From positions 1 to 37,479 of the forward strand of contig CAYGKC010000009.1 in NCBI GenBank assembly GCA_964350585.1: a DNA stretch of 37,479 nt, written 5' to 3'. The stretch comes from JBAYJM01 sp964350585. Its GTDB lineage: Bacteria; Patescibacteriota; Patescibacteriia; 2-01-FULL-39-33. The position numbers were made by a program, and so were the translations under genes. Below, piece after piece: positions 1 through 7,454 of this stretch (positions are counted from its first letter, which is position 1; each line of letters begins with the position of its first letter). A model generated the notes under the pieces. The model was not told the DNA's origin. It searched no databases and saw only the letters and a list, made by a program, of their open reading frames with translations.

Positions 1-2
1 AA

Positions 3-65
3 AAGGCGCTTTTTGAAAATCTTAGAGATGATATTTGGGATATGTATAAAAACATGGAAAAATAA
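3..65 (+). CDS. C-terminal fragment of an unidentified protein, cut by the window edge
   Basis: An open frame runs in from the left edge and stops at TAA (63-65). The last 20 residues are charged and helix-like, ending DMYKNMEK. This is too little to name a family. It reads like a natural C-terminus, but no start, domain or neighbour supports it further. Confidence 0.4.
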   Translation, partial: KALFENLRDDIWDMYKNMEK

Positions 66-462
66 ATTTATATTTAACCTCGCTGGTTTTTTGGTTTGCC
101 TTTTCATAATTAGGCTCAGATATTGGTCTTAAATAGCTCATAACAGGAATCGGTTGGACATTTTTCAAATTCGTTTTCTTCCAGTCAAAGAACTTAGATT
201 AATGTTAAATGAAATTTTCAAATATATTTTTTTGAGTTCCTTTGAAATTTTTTGAAAAAAAAGAGCAAACAGATAAAATTAATATCTGTGAGGCGTGCAA
301 CTTATTATGTGTCGAAATGTTAACTAAAATGTATGTTTTTCTTTTAGGACCAATGCCCTAAATTATGAAAGAAGTAAATTTTGAACCTAATTTAGAAGGT
401 GAACAAGATATTTCTTCGTCTATCGTTACGAAAATTAATTCATTACTGACTTAAATAACAAT
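66..462. other. Non-coding stretch, about 400 bp
   Basis: No convincing gene is visible. It holds AT-rich DNA, a short 29-codon open frame at 365-454 on the plus strand that lacks a Shine-Dalgarno site, and a start-poor open stretch on the minus strand over roughly 22-200. I see no tRNA or strong hairpin. It could be decayed coding sequence or the regulatory region of the methyltransferase gene at 463. Confidence 0.4.
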
Positions 463-1740
463 ATGAAAGAAGGATTTTCAACAGCAGATTTATCAATCGG
501 CAAACATGATAATGCATCCAAAACGCCAGAGATTACCGAACAAGAAGAAATGCCTAGAATTTTTGAAGCTCTGAGAAAATATTATTGGCAAAGAGAAAGA
601 ATAGGTATTGATCAGCCGTTTACTCATACGCTTGATAAGATTGAAGTTTTTGAGGCTCTTAGTAATACTAGACCACAAACCTTAGAAGAAGCCCAAAGTA
701 TAGTCGCAAGGTACCATTCTAATTGGCAAAAAATTGGAGAAATCACGCACTTATCGCAAGAATCATTTAATGAGAAAGGACTTGCAGATTTAATGATTCA
801 TCAAGAAACGGCACGACAATATGTTAGGTGCATTTCTGAAGCATGGTATTCTGCCTGTCTAGAATATCGATTTAGAAATGATCGACTGCGTGGTGGACGA
901 TACATGTCTTTTGAGGAAGAATTTGGAATAGATATTTTTAATGTTGACACTTTCCTTGCACAACCACAAGAAGATAGGGAGCAATTATTTATACAATATC
1001 CTGAATTGAATGAAATGCGAAGACGCTTTCATCTTGATGAGATGCAAGTTTTAAAAGATACACAGAGAAAAATCAAAGAAGCGATACATCGATTGGTTAA
1101 AGAAAAGCCGGAAATTATTAGAGACTTAATAATTAAATTGCAAAATTCAGAAGAACCAATTAATGATCTAGCTTTAGATGATGTATTTGGAATCAAAACA
1201 GAAGAAGCCGAAAGAAACACTAATTACATACAATTACGTGAGCAATATCCTAATGAAGAATTTTGGCAGGGTGGCGGTGACACTTGTTGGACGACATACG
1301 AATTGATCAGAACTATGGTAAGAGAACTTAATATGAATGATTCTGATGTTTTGTATGATTTGGGTTCAGGTTTTGGACGCGTGCCAATTTACACATCCTT
1401 GGCAACGGGCGCGCAATGTAAGGGGATAGAAATCGTTCCTCAAAGAGTTGCGGAATCAATTGCTGTGAAAAATAATCTTAACATCGATAATTTGGAATTT
1501 GTTCAAGGCAATGTACTGGAACAAGATTACAGAGACGGCACAGTGTTTTTTCTATTTAATCCATTTACTCGCCAGACACTTGAGGCAGTAAATGAGAAAT
1601 TAAGACAATTGGCACAAACAAAAAATATTAAGGTAGTTTCACTTGGACCGTCAACAAATTTTTTTAATCGGCAAGATTGGTTAAAACCGACAGAAGCAAA
1701 TGAACATTCATGGAATCTGAAGATTTACGAATCGCAATAA
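463..1740 (+). CDS. SAM-dependent methyltransferase, DOT1-like, with a long helical N-terminal region
   Basis: A 425-residue protein. The last 150 residues or so form a class I Rossmann methyltransferase: the SAM-binding glycine motif DLGSGFGRVP, then KGIEIVPQRV (acidic residue at the end of strand 2) and LEFVQGNVLEQD. The DLGSG...GIE spacing is that of the DOT1-like methyltransferase group seen in bacteria. The catalytic loop may be FLFNPF, in the position of the usual motif IV. The first 270 residues are charged and largely helical with no domain I recognise; they may bind the substrate. No Shine-Dalgarno precedes the ATG. The substrate is unknown; protein or small-molecule methylation are both possible. 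It stands alone, followed by a strong terminator. Confidence 0.7.
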   Translation: MKEGFSTADLSIGKHDNASKTPEITEQEEMPRIFEALRKYYWQRERIGIDQPFTHTLDKIEVFEALSNTRPQTLEEAQSIVARYHSNWQKIGEITHLSQESFNEKGLADLMIHQETARQYVRCISEAWYSACLEYRFRNDRLRGGRYMSFEEEFGIDIFNVDTFLAQPQEDREQLFIQYPELNEMRRRFHLDEMQVLKDTQRKIKEAIHRLVKEKPEIIRDLIIKLQNSEEPINDLALDDVFGIKTEEAERNTNYIQLREQYPNEEFWQGGGDTCWTTYELIRTMVRELNMNDSDVLYDLGSGFGRVPIYTSLATGAQCKGIEIVPQRVAESIAVKNNLNIDNLEFVQGNVLEQDYRDGTVFFLFNPFTRQTLEAVNEKLRQLAQTKNIKVVSLGPSTNFFNRQDWLKPTEANEHSWNLKIYESQ

Positions 1741-1775
1741 GTAGTTTTGGCCTTCGGGCAAGCCTTACTTTAATT

Positions 1776-1807
1776 AAAAAACACGTTTGTAATAAAACGT
1801 GTTTTTT
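1776..1807 (+). terminator. Intrinsic terminator after the methyltransferase gene
   Basis: A perfect 13 bp stem (arms 1776-1788 and 1795-1807) ends in a run of six T. It lies 36 bp after the stop at 1740. Confidence 0.85.
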
Positions 1808-1835
1808 GATCTGTTTTTTTGTATTTTACGGGTTG

Positions 1836-1872
1836 TTTTTCAATGCTTCAGACTGTCTGAAGCATTGAAAAA
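1836..1872. repeat. Perfect 18 bp inverted repeat between convergent genes
   Basis: Arms 1836-1853 and 1855-1872 match perfectly around a single central base. The T-rich left side and A-rich right side make it terminator-like on the minus strand and a strong hairpin on both. It sits between the methyltransferase terminator and the site-2 protease terminator. Confidence 0.7.
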
Positions 1873-1890
1873 TATCTAAATTTATATAAT

Positions 1891-1919
1891 AAAAAAAGCC
1901 TTCTAAATTATAAGAAGGC
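1891..1919 (-). terminator. Intrinsic terminator of the site-2 protease gene
   Basis: Read on the minus strand, GCCTTCT pairs with AGAAGGC and is followed by seven T. It lies 13 bp past the stop codon at 1933. Confidence 0.85.
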
Positions 1920-1932
1920 GTTTGTTAAATTC

Positions 1933-2607
1933 TTAAGCCGTTAGTTGCTCTGTTTTCTTTTCTTCTATTTTTTGTTGCGTCTGCAGTTCGGCATTTGCTG
2001 ATACTAGTAATATAAATACTATTAACAGTAAAAACCAATTCAAACTAATAATGGCCAAAATTCCTAAAATAAAAAGGAAAAATTTGGAAACTGCGCAAGC
2101 AATTATAGTTGCTTTGAGTTTGTTTTTTAGTGCTATGGCAAGTGCAGATCTCAAAATTCTTCCTCCATCCATGGGAAAGGCAGGAATTAGATTGAAAATG
2201 AAAATCGCGCAGTTGTACCTTATAACATGACTGCTATAGATACTGGGATAGAAGCTATGAACTGCATATCCTAAAATTATTAATATCGCGCTTATCACTG
2301 GCCCTGCGACTGTTATTGTCAGCTCTTTTATGGGACTTATATCTTTAATCTCTTTGTCAAATAATGCCACGCCTCCAATAGGGGTTAGTATAATCTTCTC
2401 TGTTTTAATGCCTAACCATTGAGCCATAAGAGCATGGCCATATTCATGGGCCATGATATAAATAGCAATTCCGCCTACAAACATGAAGTATTTTGCAATA
2501 TTTTCAGAACTAATGAAAACCACTGCATAGGATATGATGAGGCCTATTGAAATGGCATGAATGCGCGTTTCAATTCCAAATAACTTAAAAATCCTTATGC
2601 TGCTCAT
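1933..2607 (-). CDS. Site-2 protease family (M50) intramembrane metalloprotease
   Basis: A 224-residue polytopic membrane protein with both zinc-site signatures of the M50 family: H54-E-Y-G-H58 inside a hydrophobic helix, and the NPDG-type motif here written NLIPAFPMDGG with D147 as the third zinc ligand. Hydrophobic segments lie around residues 17-33, 41-60, 93-118, 133-150 and 170-210. No PDZ or CBS domain is present, so it belongs to the short group. Such enzymes cleave membrane-spanning substrates such as anti-sigma factors; the substrate here is unknown. The start is well supported by AGGAG at 2615-2619, 7 bp upstream, behind a good promoter. Transcribed alone, convergent with the methyltransferase. 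Confidence 0.88.
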   Translation of the reverse strand: MSSIRIFKLFGIETRIHAISIGLIISYAVVFISSENIAKYFMFVGGIAIYIMAHEYGHALMAQWLGIKTEKIILTPIGGVALFDKEIKDISPIKELTITVAGPVISAILIILGYAVHSFYPSIYSSHVIRYNCAIFIFNLIPAFPMDGGRILRSALAIALKNKLKATIIACAVSKFFLFILGILAIISLNWFLLLIVFILLVSANAELQTQQKIEEKKTEQLTA

Positions 2608-2641
2608 TTCTTTTCTCCTCTTTGTTGTAAAGAACCATAAT

Positions 2642-2669
2642 ATTATATGAAATTAGCAGAAAAAGTCAA
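2642..2669 (-). promoter_or_regulatory. Sigma-70-type promoter of the site-2 protease gene
   Basis: On the minus strand, TTGACT (2664-2669), 16 bp spacer, TATAAT (2642-2647), about 35 bp before the start codon at 2607 and followed by a canonical Shine-Dalgarno site. Confidence 0.75.
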
Positions 2670-2703
2670 TAGTAATTTTAAGTATAATTTAATCTAGTAT
2701 TTA

Positions 2704-2709
2704 TATAAT
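2704..2709 (+). promoter_or_regulatory. Candidate -10 box for the DUF3008 gene, leaderless arrangement
   Basis: TATAAT ends 6 bp before the ATG at 2716, so transcription would begin at or next to the start codon. No good -35 lies at the right distance. A second TATAAT at 2683-2688 is an alternative. Confidence 0.4.
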
Positions 2710-2715
2710 CATCAT

Positions 2716-2898
2716 ATGCCAAAAGCAAAATCAAAAAAACAGCAGATGGCGGCAGGTGTTGCCTTATCAGCTAAAAGAGGAGAGAGGAAAAAGGAATCCC
2801 TAAAAGGCTCTTCTAAGAGCATGTATAAAAGCATGTCTGAAGAGGATTTGAGAGATATGGCAAAAACAAAAAGGAAAGGTAAGCCCCAAAAGAAATAA
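2716..2898 (+). CDS. DUF3008-family small basic protein
   Basis: A 60-residue, lysine- and serine-rich protein. It has the family pattern: a basic start with KKQQMAAGVALSAKRGE, then LKGSSKSMYKSMSE and a basic tail. DUF3008 proteins are small, of unknown function, and common in soil and stress-tolerant bacteria. No membrane segment. It begins a run of same-strand genes (to 6843) whose families are often stress-linked. There is no Shine-Dalgarno, and a TATAAT box sits just before the ATG. The family call is from pattern recall. Confidence 0.75.
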   Translation: MPKAKSKKQQMAAGVALSAKRGERKKESLKGSSKSMYKSMSEEDLRDMAKTKRKGKPQKK

Positions 2899-2917
2899 CT
2901 AAGTAAATATTAAATAC

Positions 2918-4420
2918 ATGCTACCTAAAGAAATTAAATCATTGTGGATCGACACTTCACAAGAGACAAATTATCCTGAGTTAAAGGCGGAAAAAAAAGC
3001 GGATGTCGCAGTAGTAGGAGGAGGTTTGGCAGGTATTTGTATTGGTTACTTTCTGTCTCTGGAAGGACTTAAAGTTACTGTATTAGAAGCCTCAAAGATC
3101 GGTTCCAAAACTTCCGGTAATACTACGGCCAAAATAACTTCTTTGCATGATTTGAAATATAATTTTTTAATCAAGTATTTTGGCAAAGAGAAAGCTCAGA
3201 TGTATGCTAATTCTCATCAATGGGCGATCAGAGAGTATGAGAGAATTATTGCAGAAGAAAAAATTGACTGTGATTTTTTGAAAGCTCCTGCTTTTTGTTA
3301 TGCTGTTACCGACAAGGGTGTTGAAAATATAAAAAAGGAAGTAAGGTCCGCTATAAGCCTCGGTTTACCTGCAAAATTCAAAAAAAAGGAACCAACCATA
3401 CCTTTCAGTCATAAAGGAGCTATTGTTTTTGATAATCAAGCCTATTTCCATCCAAAAAAATTTATTAATGCGTTAGCGGAACGTATAACTAAAAACAAGG
3501 GTAGGATTTATGAAAATAGTAAAGTGATCAAATTTATTGCGGGAGATAAAATCAAGCTAATAACAAAAAATGGTTCAGTAAGTGCAAAAAAAGTCGTTAT
3601 AGCTACTAACTATCCTGTTTATGATAAAGATCGCATATTTTTAAAAATGAATCAGATCAGGTCTTATGCCTTGGCAGCAAAAAGCAGTAAACGATTTTCT
3701 CCTGGAATGTACATAAGTATAGATGGATCAAGGCTGTCATTTCGTCCTCACAAGTCAAAAAATAGTAAATGGTTGATTATTAGCGGACAAGATCATATTA
3801 CCGGAGAAAATGGAAAGGATTACTATTTAAACTTGGAACAAGAAGCTAAAGAAAATTTTCAGGCAAATAAATTTGAATACAAGTGGGTCGCCCAGGACAG
3901 TTTTCCCATTGATCGAGTGCCCTTTATAAGCAGGATGAAGACTCCAGGTTTTTTTGTAGCAACGGGTTTTGGGGAGTGGGGGATGACTTCAAGTATTGTT
4001 TCGGCAAAAATTTTAACTGACCTAATAAATGGCAACAGTAACGAATGGGAAGAACTGTACTCACTATCAAGAACAAATCCACCTTCATTGCAGAAGCTAG
4101 GCAAATTGGGAAAAAATGTAATCAAAGGATATAGTGATAGAATAATTAAGATAGGAAAGTTCAGTCCTTCCAAGTTGATTGCTGGTAAAGGCAAGATTTT
4201 TAGTCATCAGGGTAAAAAGATAGCAGTTTATAAGGATGAAAATGGCAAAATTTATGCCTTATCGGCTGTTTGTACGCATATGGGATGTGTTGTAAGGTGG
4301 AATTCAAATGAAAAAAGCTGGGATTGTCCTTGCCATGGATCGCGATTTGATATAATGGGAAGGGTTTTGGACAATCCGGCTATTAGTAATCTGAAAAGAA
4401 TTAAATTGGATAATATTTGA
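2918..4420 (+). CDS. FAD-dependent oxidoreductase (DAO family) with C-terminal Rieske [2Fe-2S] domain
   Basis: A 500-residue fusion. Residues about 28-370 are a DAO-type FAD domain: the dinucleotide-binding GGGLAG at 34-39 with an acidic strand end (VLEA), and a C-terminal GFGEWGMT FAD contact. Residues about 415-500 are a complete Rieske domain: C452-T-H454-M-G-C457 and C470-P-C472-H473-G-S, with both histidine and cysteine cluster ligands and the cysteine pair that forms the stabilising disulfide. This architecture is known from bacterial proteins annotated as glycine/D-amino acid oxidases with a Rieske domain; the substrate is uncertain. No signal peptide, so probably cytosolic. It lies 19 bp after the DUF3008 gene and stops at TGA, which shows TGA is a stop here. 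Confidence 0.9.
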   Translation: MLPKEIKSLWIDTSQETNYPELKAEKKADVAVVGGGLAGICIGYFLSLEGLKVTVLEASKIGSKTSGNTTAKITSLHDLKYNFLIKYFGKEKAQMYANSHQWAIREYERIIAEEKIDCDFLKAPAFCYAVTDKGVENIKKEVRSAISLGLPAKFKKKEPTIPFSHKGAIVFDNQAYFHPKKFINALAERITKNKGRIYENSKVIKFIAGDKIKLITKNGSVSAKKVVIATNYPVYDKDRIFLKMNQIRSYALAAKSSKRFSPGMYISIDGSRLSFRPHKSKNSKWLIISGQDHITGENGKDYYLNLEQEAKENFQANKFEYKWVAQDSFPIDRVPFISRMKTPGFFVATGFGEWGMTSSIVSAKILTDLINGNSNEWEELYSLSRTNPPSLQKLGKLGKNVIKGYSDRIIKIGKFSPSKLIAGKGKIFSHQGKKIAVYKDENGKIYALSAVCTHMGCVVRWNSNEKSWDCPCHGSRFDIMGRVLDNPAISNLKRIKLDNI

Positions 4421-4473
4421 TTAAAAGCTTAAATTGATTTAAAGTTAATGTATAATCAATAATTTAGAAATTT

Positions 4474-5229
4474 ATGTCAACAGCTCTCATTATTATTGGA
4501 GTTATTGTTCTGATAATAATAGTATCCGGTTTAAGGGTTATAAATCAGTATGAAAGAGGTGTGGTTTTCACATTTGGACGTTATGTGGGAACAAGAAATC
4601 CAGGACTTAGTTGGATTTTTGCTTTCTTGAATATTCAAAAGATGGAAAAAGTCGATATCAGGGTTAAGGCGGTAGATGTGCCCGATCAAGAGGCAATTAC
4701 AAAAGATAATATTTCAGTAAGGATAAATGCGGTTATATACTACAAGGTAAGTGATGCTGCTAAGGCGGTTATTGAAGTCGAGAACTTCTCTTACGCAGTT
4801 TCACAGCTCGCGCAAACAACTATGAGGAACGCTTCCGGTGAAGTAAGTTTGGATGAATTATTAAGTAATAGGGATGAGATTTCAGCAAGAATCCAGAAGG
4901 TTGTCGATGAAGCATCTGATCCTTGGGGGATAAAAGTTATAAATGTGGAATTGAAAGACGTGCAGTTGCCCGAAGAAATGAAGAGAACTATCGGAAAACA
5001 AGCTGAGGCTGAGCGTGAAAAAAGATCTGTAATTATTAAAGCCGAAGGAGAGGTTGCTGCCGCTGAAAATATGGCAAAGGCTGCCGGTATTTTGGCTCTA
5101 TCTCCAGGAGCATTACACCTTAGAACACTTCAATCAATCAACGATATTTCTTCTGACCAATCAAACACGGTTATTTTTGCAGTACCGTTAGAAATACTTA
5201 GAGCTTTTGAAAAAATGGGAAAAGAGTAA
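4474..5229 (+). CDS. SPFH/band 7 (stomatin-like, slipin) membrane protein
   Basis: A 251-residue protein with one N-terminal membrane segment (about residues 4-20), then a band 7 domain: YERGVVFTFGR, NPGLSWIFAF, then a VDIRVKAVDVPDQEAITKD stretch and a conserved INAVIYYKV strand. A charged coiled-coil of the type EKRSVIIKAEGEVAAAENMAKAAG follows. This is the slipin layout. Such proteins oligomerise at the inner membrane and organise membrane microdomains or regulate proteases. No NfeD partner gene is adjacent, which is unusual for some subgroups. TATAAT at 4451-4456 lies 17 bp before the ATG. A strong terminator follows the gene. Confidence 0.9.
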   Translation: MSTALIIIGVIVLIIIVSGLRVINQYERGVVFTFGRYVGTRNPGLSWIFAFLNIQKMEKVDIRVKAVDVPDQEAITKDNISVRINAVIYYKVSDAAKAVIEVENFSYAVSQLAQTTMRNASGEVSLDELLSNRDEISARIQKVVDEASDPWGIKVINVELKDVQLPEEMKRTIGKQAEAEREKRSVIIKAEGEVAAAENMAKAAGILALSPGALHLRTLQSINDISSDQSNTVIFAVPLEILRAFEKMGKE

Positions 5230-5246
5230 AGAGTAAACTTTTATAG

Positions 5247-5274
5247 AAATCCGCCAATATGGCGGATTTTTTTA
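5247..5274 (+). terminator. Intrinsic terminator after the SPFH gene
   Basis: ATCCGCC pairs with GGCGGAT and is followed by a run of T, starting 17 bp after the stop at 5229. Confidence 0.85.
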
Positions 5275-5315
5275 TTGTAACAATAATAATTATTTTTTAA
5301 TCATTTTATATAATA

Positions 5316-5738
5316 ATGAAAATAAAACATATGGATAATATTTTTGAACCATCGCTGCAAAAAACAAATGAGTTATTGCATAATATTGAAGATAAAATGG
5401 GATGGGAAGATAGGAAAAATCAAGCATATCAAGCGCTTAGAGCAGTTTTGCATTCACTTCGCGACAGAATGAGTCCGGATATGGTTATAAAGTTCAGTGC
5501 TCAGCTTCCTTTATTTATAAAAGGAATTTTGATAGAAGGTTGGAAATTTGAAGAAAATCCCATTAAGTATAATAGGGAAGAATTTTTGCAAAATATTGCT
5601 TTTCAACTGCCATACACCGTAGAAGATTTGGAAACATTATTTTCAGCAGTCCTTGATTCACTTAGAGATTTAATTGGAGATGAAGAAATTGAAAAAATAA
5701 AGTCACTAATGCCTAACGGACTTAAAGAAATATTTTAA
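5316..5738 (+). CDS. DUF2267 domain protein
   Basis: A 140-residue, all-helical acidic protein matching DUF2267: an early helix with WEDRKNQAYQALRAVLHSLRDRM, then LPLFIKGILIEGW and the family's usual late helix containing LFSAVLDSLRDLI. The function is unknown; the family is widespread in proteobacteria and actinobacteria and is often stress-induced. The start is uncertain: TATAAT at 5309-5314 abuts the first ATG (5316), so if that box is the -10 the true start would be the ATG at 5331 (MDNIFEP). The stop lies 2 bp before the S4-like gene, so the two are co-transcribed. Confidence 0.82.
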   Translation: MKIKHMDNIFEPSLQKTNELLHNIEDKMGWEDRKNQAYQALRAVLHSLRDRMSPDMVIKFSAQLPLFIKGILIEGWKFEENPIKYNREEFLQNIAFQLPYTVEDLETLFSAVLDSLRDLIGDEEIEKIKSLMPNGLKEIF

Positions 5739-5740
5739 AA

Positions 5741-6286
5741 ATGGCTAGATATACCGGTCCAAGAAAAAAATATGAAAAAAGATTCGGATTAATCGAAGGA
5801 GGAGAAAAAATGAGGAAAAAATCTCCTTACGGTTTGCGTTTGGAAGAAAAACAAAAAGTTAAATTTGTTTACGGTGTATTGGATAGGCAATTAAGAAGAT
5901 ATGCCAAGGAAGCGCTTAGAGAAACAAATCCACCTATTTCGTTGCTTCGAAAACTTGAAACGCGTTTTGATAACGTGGTATTTAGGTTGGGCTTTAGTCT
6001 TAGCAGGGCTCATGCAAGGCAATTGATTTCCCATGGCAAATTTAATTTAAATGGAAAAAAACATAACATCTCTTCCCATCTGCTCAAAGAAGGCGATGAA
6101 TTAATGCTTCAGCCTCAGATGATGGATAATTTTCAGGTTCAGGAAGCTTTAGAAAAATCTAAAAATCTTCCTCTTCTGTCGTGGCTGTGGAAGGAAAACA
6201 ATAAAGCTAAAATCCTTTCACTTCCCTCTGATGATGAATTGCCAAAAGAATATAAAATGGACTGGGTTATAAGTTTTTTTGTTTAG
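5741..6286 (+). CDS. rpsD: Ribosomal protein S4-like protein, shortened at the N-terminus
   Basis: A 181-residue S4 homologue. The start MARYTGPRKKYEKR matches S4, the middle YGLRLEEKQKVKFVYGVLDRQ is the S4 core, LETRFDNVVFRLGF and SRAHARQLISHGKFNLNGK form the S4 RNA-binding domain. Normal bacterial S4 is about 200-208 residues. Here the N-terminal loop carrying either the zinc cysteines or the APGQHG block is replaced by a short EGGEKMRKK linker, a loss of about 25 residues, and the tail ends in ISFFV. It is not in the usual rpsM-rpsK-rpsD-rpoA cluster but directly behind a DUF2267 gene. It may be this lineage's only S4, or a paralogue. Confidence 0.85.
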   Translation: MARYTGPRKKYEKRFGLIEGGEKMRKKSPYGLRLEEKQKVKFVYGVLDRQLRRYAKEALRETNPPISLLRKLETRFDNVVFRLGFSLSRAHARQLISHGKFNLNGKKHNISSHLLKEGDELMLQPQMMDNFQVQEALEKSKNLPLLSWLWKENNKAKILSLPSDDELPKEYKMDWVISFFV

Positions 6287-6342
6287 TTAATTAATTCCGA
6301 TTTAATCCGTCTAATATAAGGTAAAAAATAATTATAAATTAT

Positions 6343-6843
6343 ATGATGTCAAAAATAGATTCAATAAAAGAGTTATATGTAAGTCAACTGCAGGATATGC
6401 TAGACGCGGAAGAACAATTGGTAGATGCTCTTCATAAAATGGCTGAAAAAGCCGGTTCGGATAAACTAAAGGCTTCTTTGCATGATCATCTTGAAACTAC
6501 AAAGCAACAAGCAGAAACTGTTAAGCAGATTCTTGAAAGTATGGGGGAAGAAGTAAAGGGAAAAAAGTGTAAAGGAATGCAAGGAATAATTAGTGAGGGT
6601 GAAGAAATGCTTAGAAAAGATGTTGATCGTGACGTAATGGATGTGGCAATCGTTGATTCAGCTTCAAAAGTTGAGCACTATGAAATGGCTTCTTACAATG
6701 CCATTAAACAGTTTGCTGATCTTTTGGGAGATAAAGATGCAGCGGATAAAATAGGCGATATTTTAAGAGAAGAAGAAAAGACAGCAAAATCTTTAGAGGA
6801 GATGGCAAAAAAAGAAATTAATGTTGAAGCGCCTTTACGATAG
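6343..6843 (+). CDS. YciF/YciE-type ferritin-like protein (DUF892)
   Basis: A 166-residue all-helical protein of the DUF892 family. The N-terminal LYVSQLQDMLDAEEQL is the family hallmark, followed by a four-helix bundle with acidic and histidine residues in di-iron positions (E in DAEEQL, HDHLETT, KVEHYEMASY, LREEEK). Relatives bind iron and are induced by stress. Two ATG codons are adjacent (6343 and 6346); either may be used. It ends the run of stress-type genes and lies 12 bp before the pilin gene. Confidence 0.88.
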   Translation: MMSKIDSIKELYVSQLQDMLDAEEQLVDALHKMAEKAGSDKLKASLHDHLETTKQQAETVKQILESMGEEVKGKKCKGMQGIISEGEEMLRKDVDRDVMDVAIVDSASKVEHYEMASYNAIKQFADLLGDKDAADKIGDILREEEKTAKSLEEMAKKEINVEAPLR

Positions 6844-6855
6844 AAATTTAAAAAA

Positions 6856-7260
6856 ATGAAAAAAAAAATTAATAAAAAGAATTTATTTTTGTTCGCCTTT
6901 TTGGCTACTCTTTTTATTCCTTGCTTTGTGTATGCGCAAAATATTCCGACGGAAGATCCGATAAACTACGGACTTTTATGGGCATCGACTTTTGGTTTGC
7001 CAAATGTTAATTTGTTCGCCTTTATTTCGAGGCTGGTACGCGTTTTTTTGGCTATAGTTATTGTTGTAGTTGTTTTAATGATACTTATTAGCGGACTTAA
7101 GTGGATGTTGGCAGGAGAGGATGAAGATAAAAAAAAGAAAGCAAGAGGCGCTTTTATAAATGCAATTATTGGCCTTATTATAATTTTTGCTGCTTATGCA
7201 ATAACGGCGTTTATTATAGGCGCTCTTATGAGCGCAGCCGGAGGTACGCCCGCTATATAA
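6856..7260 (+). CDS. T4SS-type pilin-like membrane protein (TrbC/VirB2-like)
   Basis: A 134-residue protein with an N-terminal signal peptide (basic start, hydrophobic core to about residue 27, cleavage near VYA-QN), then two long hydrophobic segments (about 60-88 and 103-128) separated by a charged loop, AGEDEDKKKKARG. This is the layout of TrbC/VirB2 pilins, and the CPR-wide T4SS_pilin family has the same shape. No VirB4, VirB6 or VirD4 gene is in the window, so a role in conjugation or DNA uptake cannot be inferred from context. It may instead be an abundant surface or membrane protein. Confidence 0.7.
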   Translation: MKKKINKKNLFLFAFLATLFIPCFVYAQNIPTEDPINYGLLWASTFGLPNVNLFAFISRLVRVFLAIVIVVVVLMILISGLKWMLAGEDEDKKKKARGAFINAIIGLIIIFAAYAITAFIIGALMSAAGGTPAI

Positions 7261-7389
7261 TAGTTAATATTTATTTAATAAGTGAGAGGTACTATAATCT
7301 ATGTTCTTTATTTTTTCGCAATTTCGAAGGCTAGCCTTAGTTCGCAAATCTCCAATTTTTTGTTGGGGGTAGCGGTTAAGGGGGCTTAG

Positions 7390-7422
7390 AAAGGAGCACT
7401 GGAATACAACTGGTGCTCCTTT
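7390..7422 (+). other. Strong hairpin in the gap before the fasciclin gene
   Basis: AAAGGAGCAC (7390-7399) pairs with GTGCTCCTTT (7413-7422), extended by two wobble pairs and one G-C inside. No T-run follows, so it is a weak terminator candidate. It could be the 3' end of a small RNA or a leader structure for the gene at 7455. The purine-rich arm contains an AAGGAG site. Confidence 0.5.
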
Positions 7423-7454
7423 CATTGTAAAATTAAAAATAAAAAAATAATGAA

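Noticed and set aside
22..141. 39-codon open frame on the minus strand (MSYLRPISEP...), open further upstream to about 200
   Set aside because: It overlaps the tail of the left-edge gene in antisense, has no ribosome site and matches no family; it may be decayed coding sequence but cannot be supported.
365..454. 29-codon ORF (MKEVNFEPNLEG...) before the methyltransferase gene
   Set aside because: It has no Shine-Dalgarno, no recognised motif and is too short to separate from chance in AT-rich DNA.
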